Origin: Thauera sp. K11
GTDB lineage: Bacteria; Pseudomonadota; Gammaproteobacteria; Burkholderiales; Rhodocyclaceae
NCBI RefSeq assembly: GCF_002354895.1
Contig: NZ_CP023439.1
Span: 248,001 to 312,000, forward strand
Reading direction: 5' to 3'
DNA: 64,000 bases
In this document: positions 63,686-64,000 of the stretch, in pieces
Layout: every line of letters begins with the position of its first letter
Numbering within the stretch: position 1 is the first letter of the stretch
Made by a program: the position numbers and the translations under genes
The notes under the pieces: generated by a model
Databases searched by the model: none
The model's input: only the letters and a program-made list of their open reading frames with translations
Told to the model about the DNA's origin: nothing

Positions 63686-64000
63686 ACCCGCGCGCCGCCG
63701 GCAGCCTCGACACCGAAAACCGCCGCCTGCTGCTGCGGCTGGCGCTGTCCGCGCTCGCCATGTTCGGCTTCGGCTTCCTGCTCGTCCCCTTCTACGAAAA
63801 GATCTGCGAGGCCACCGGCATCAACAACTTCCTGCGCCCCGAGGCCGAAGCCGGCGCCCGCGCCGCCGCCAACACCCAGGTCGATGCCAGCCGCACCATC
63901 CTCGTCCAGTTCGACGCCAACCTGCACGACCTGCCCTGGCGCTTCCAGCCGGTGCAGCGCTCGGTCAGCGTGCATCCGGGCGAACTCGTCCACATCGAAT
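63682..64000 (+). CDS. ctaG: Cytochrome c oxidase assembly protein CtaG/Cox11, 3' end outside window
   Basis: The first 106 residues of a CtaG/Cox11 copper chaperone. After a short cytoplasmic tail there is one helix (LALSALAMFGFGFLLVPFY), then the family segment YEKICEATGINNF and, near the window end, QFDANLHDLPWRFQPVQRSVSVHPGE. The copper-binding Cys pair lies further downstream and is not visible. It delivers CuB to subunit I in the periplasm. It is coupled to the small upstream gene by an ATGA overlap. Confidence 0.93.
   Translation, partial: MNPRAAGSLDTENRRLLLRLALSALAMFGFGFLLVPFYEKICEATGINNFLRPEAEAGARAAANTQVDASRTILVQFDANLHDLPWRFQPVQRSVSVHPGELVHIE

Overview
The window looks like chromosomal DNA of a GC-rich betaproteobacterium, most likely Rhodocyclales (Azoarcus/Aromatoleum/Thauera-like). 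The evidence is a circularly permuted two-piece tmRNA gene with tag ANDERFALAA, a split (three-gene) proton-translocating transhydrogenase, many CoA-thioester and amino-acid/aromatic catabolic genes, an indolepyruvate:ferredoxin oxidoreductase, and an aa3-type cox operon. The genus is inferred, not shown.

Layout. 1-10.2 kb: a co-directional catabolic operon (5'-truncated acyl-CoA ligase, SDR, MaoC hydratase, two crotonases, a class III CoA-transferase, etfBA) followed by pntAA-pntAB-pntB and a TetR regulator; together a beta-oxidation-like route with its electron acceptor and an NAD(P)H exchanger. 10.9-14.8 kb: accessory-looking segment with a UspA-hemerythrin fusion, a LysR regulator, and a divergent XRE repressor / HTH-less LysR sensor pair sharing an inverted-repeat operator. 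It ends in a trp-type leader peptide (tandem Trp codons plus hairpin) that has no trpE behind it. 14.8-21.5 kb: trpG-trpD-trpC-tamB. 21.5-22.1 kb: a small AT-rich island flanked by a 15-bp direct repeat of the tamB 3' end. 22.2-34.5 kb: msrA, an FKBP isomerase, a frameshifted Lrp-type regulator, a complete branched-chain amino-acid ABC transporter (livKHMGF, minus strand), permuted ssrA, an indolepyruvate oxidoreductase and a Leu/Phe-type dehydrogenase, plausibly one amino-acid uptake and oxidation module.

34.8-36.9 kb: an intact IS3-family (IS407-group) element with a 4-bp target duplication and a programmed-frameshift heptamer, next to an AT-richer orphan gene. 37-41.7 kb: a YbaK-type deacylase, an outer-membrane-barrel-like protein with a His-rich stretch, and a translationally coupled TIR-CHASE2 membrane protein / FecR lipoprotein pair. 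41.9-52.1 kb: a catabolic cluster of unknown substrate (AraC regulator, periplasmic binding protein, alpha/beta hydrolase, acyl-CoA ligase, frameshifted acyl-CoA dehydrogenase, FAD monooxygenase, SRPBCC protein, aldehyde dehydrogenase). 52.1-60.1 kb: recQ, a LuxR-type regulator, and a divergent two-gene operon (membrane protein plus membrane-anchored patatin) with a 16-bp perfect palindrome between them. 60.1-64 kb: rfaE2 and the cox operon (coxB, coxA, a small membrane protein, 3'-truncated ctaG), with an FNR/ANR-like box upstream and a 23-bp inverted repeat inside.

Best candidates for undescribed biology are the TIR-CHASE2/FecR pair, the two-gene membrane/patatin operon with its LuxR-type regulator, the XRE plus HTH-less LysR pair, and the orphan trp leader. 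All functions are inferred from motifs read by eye; no database search was run.
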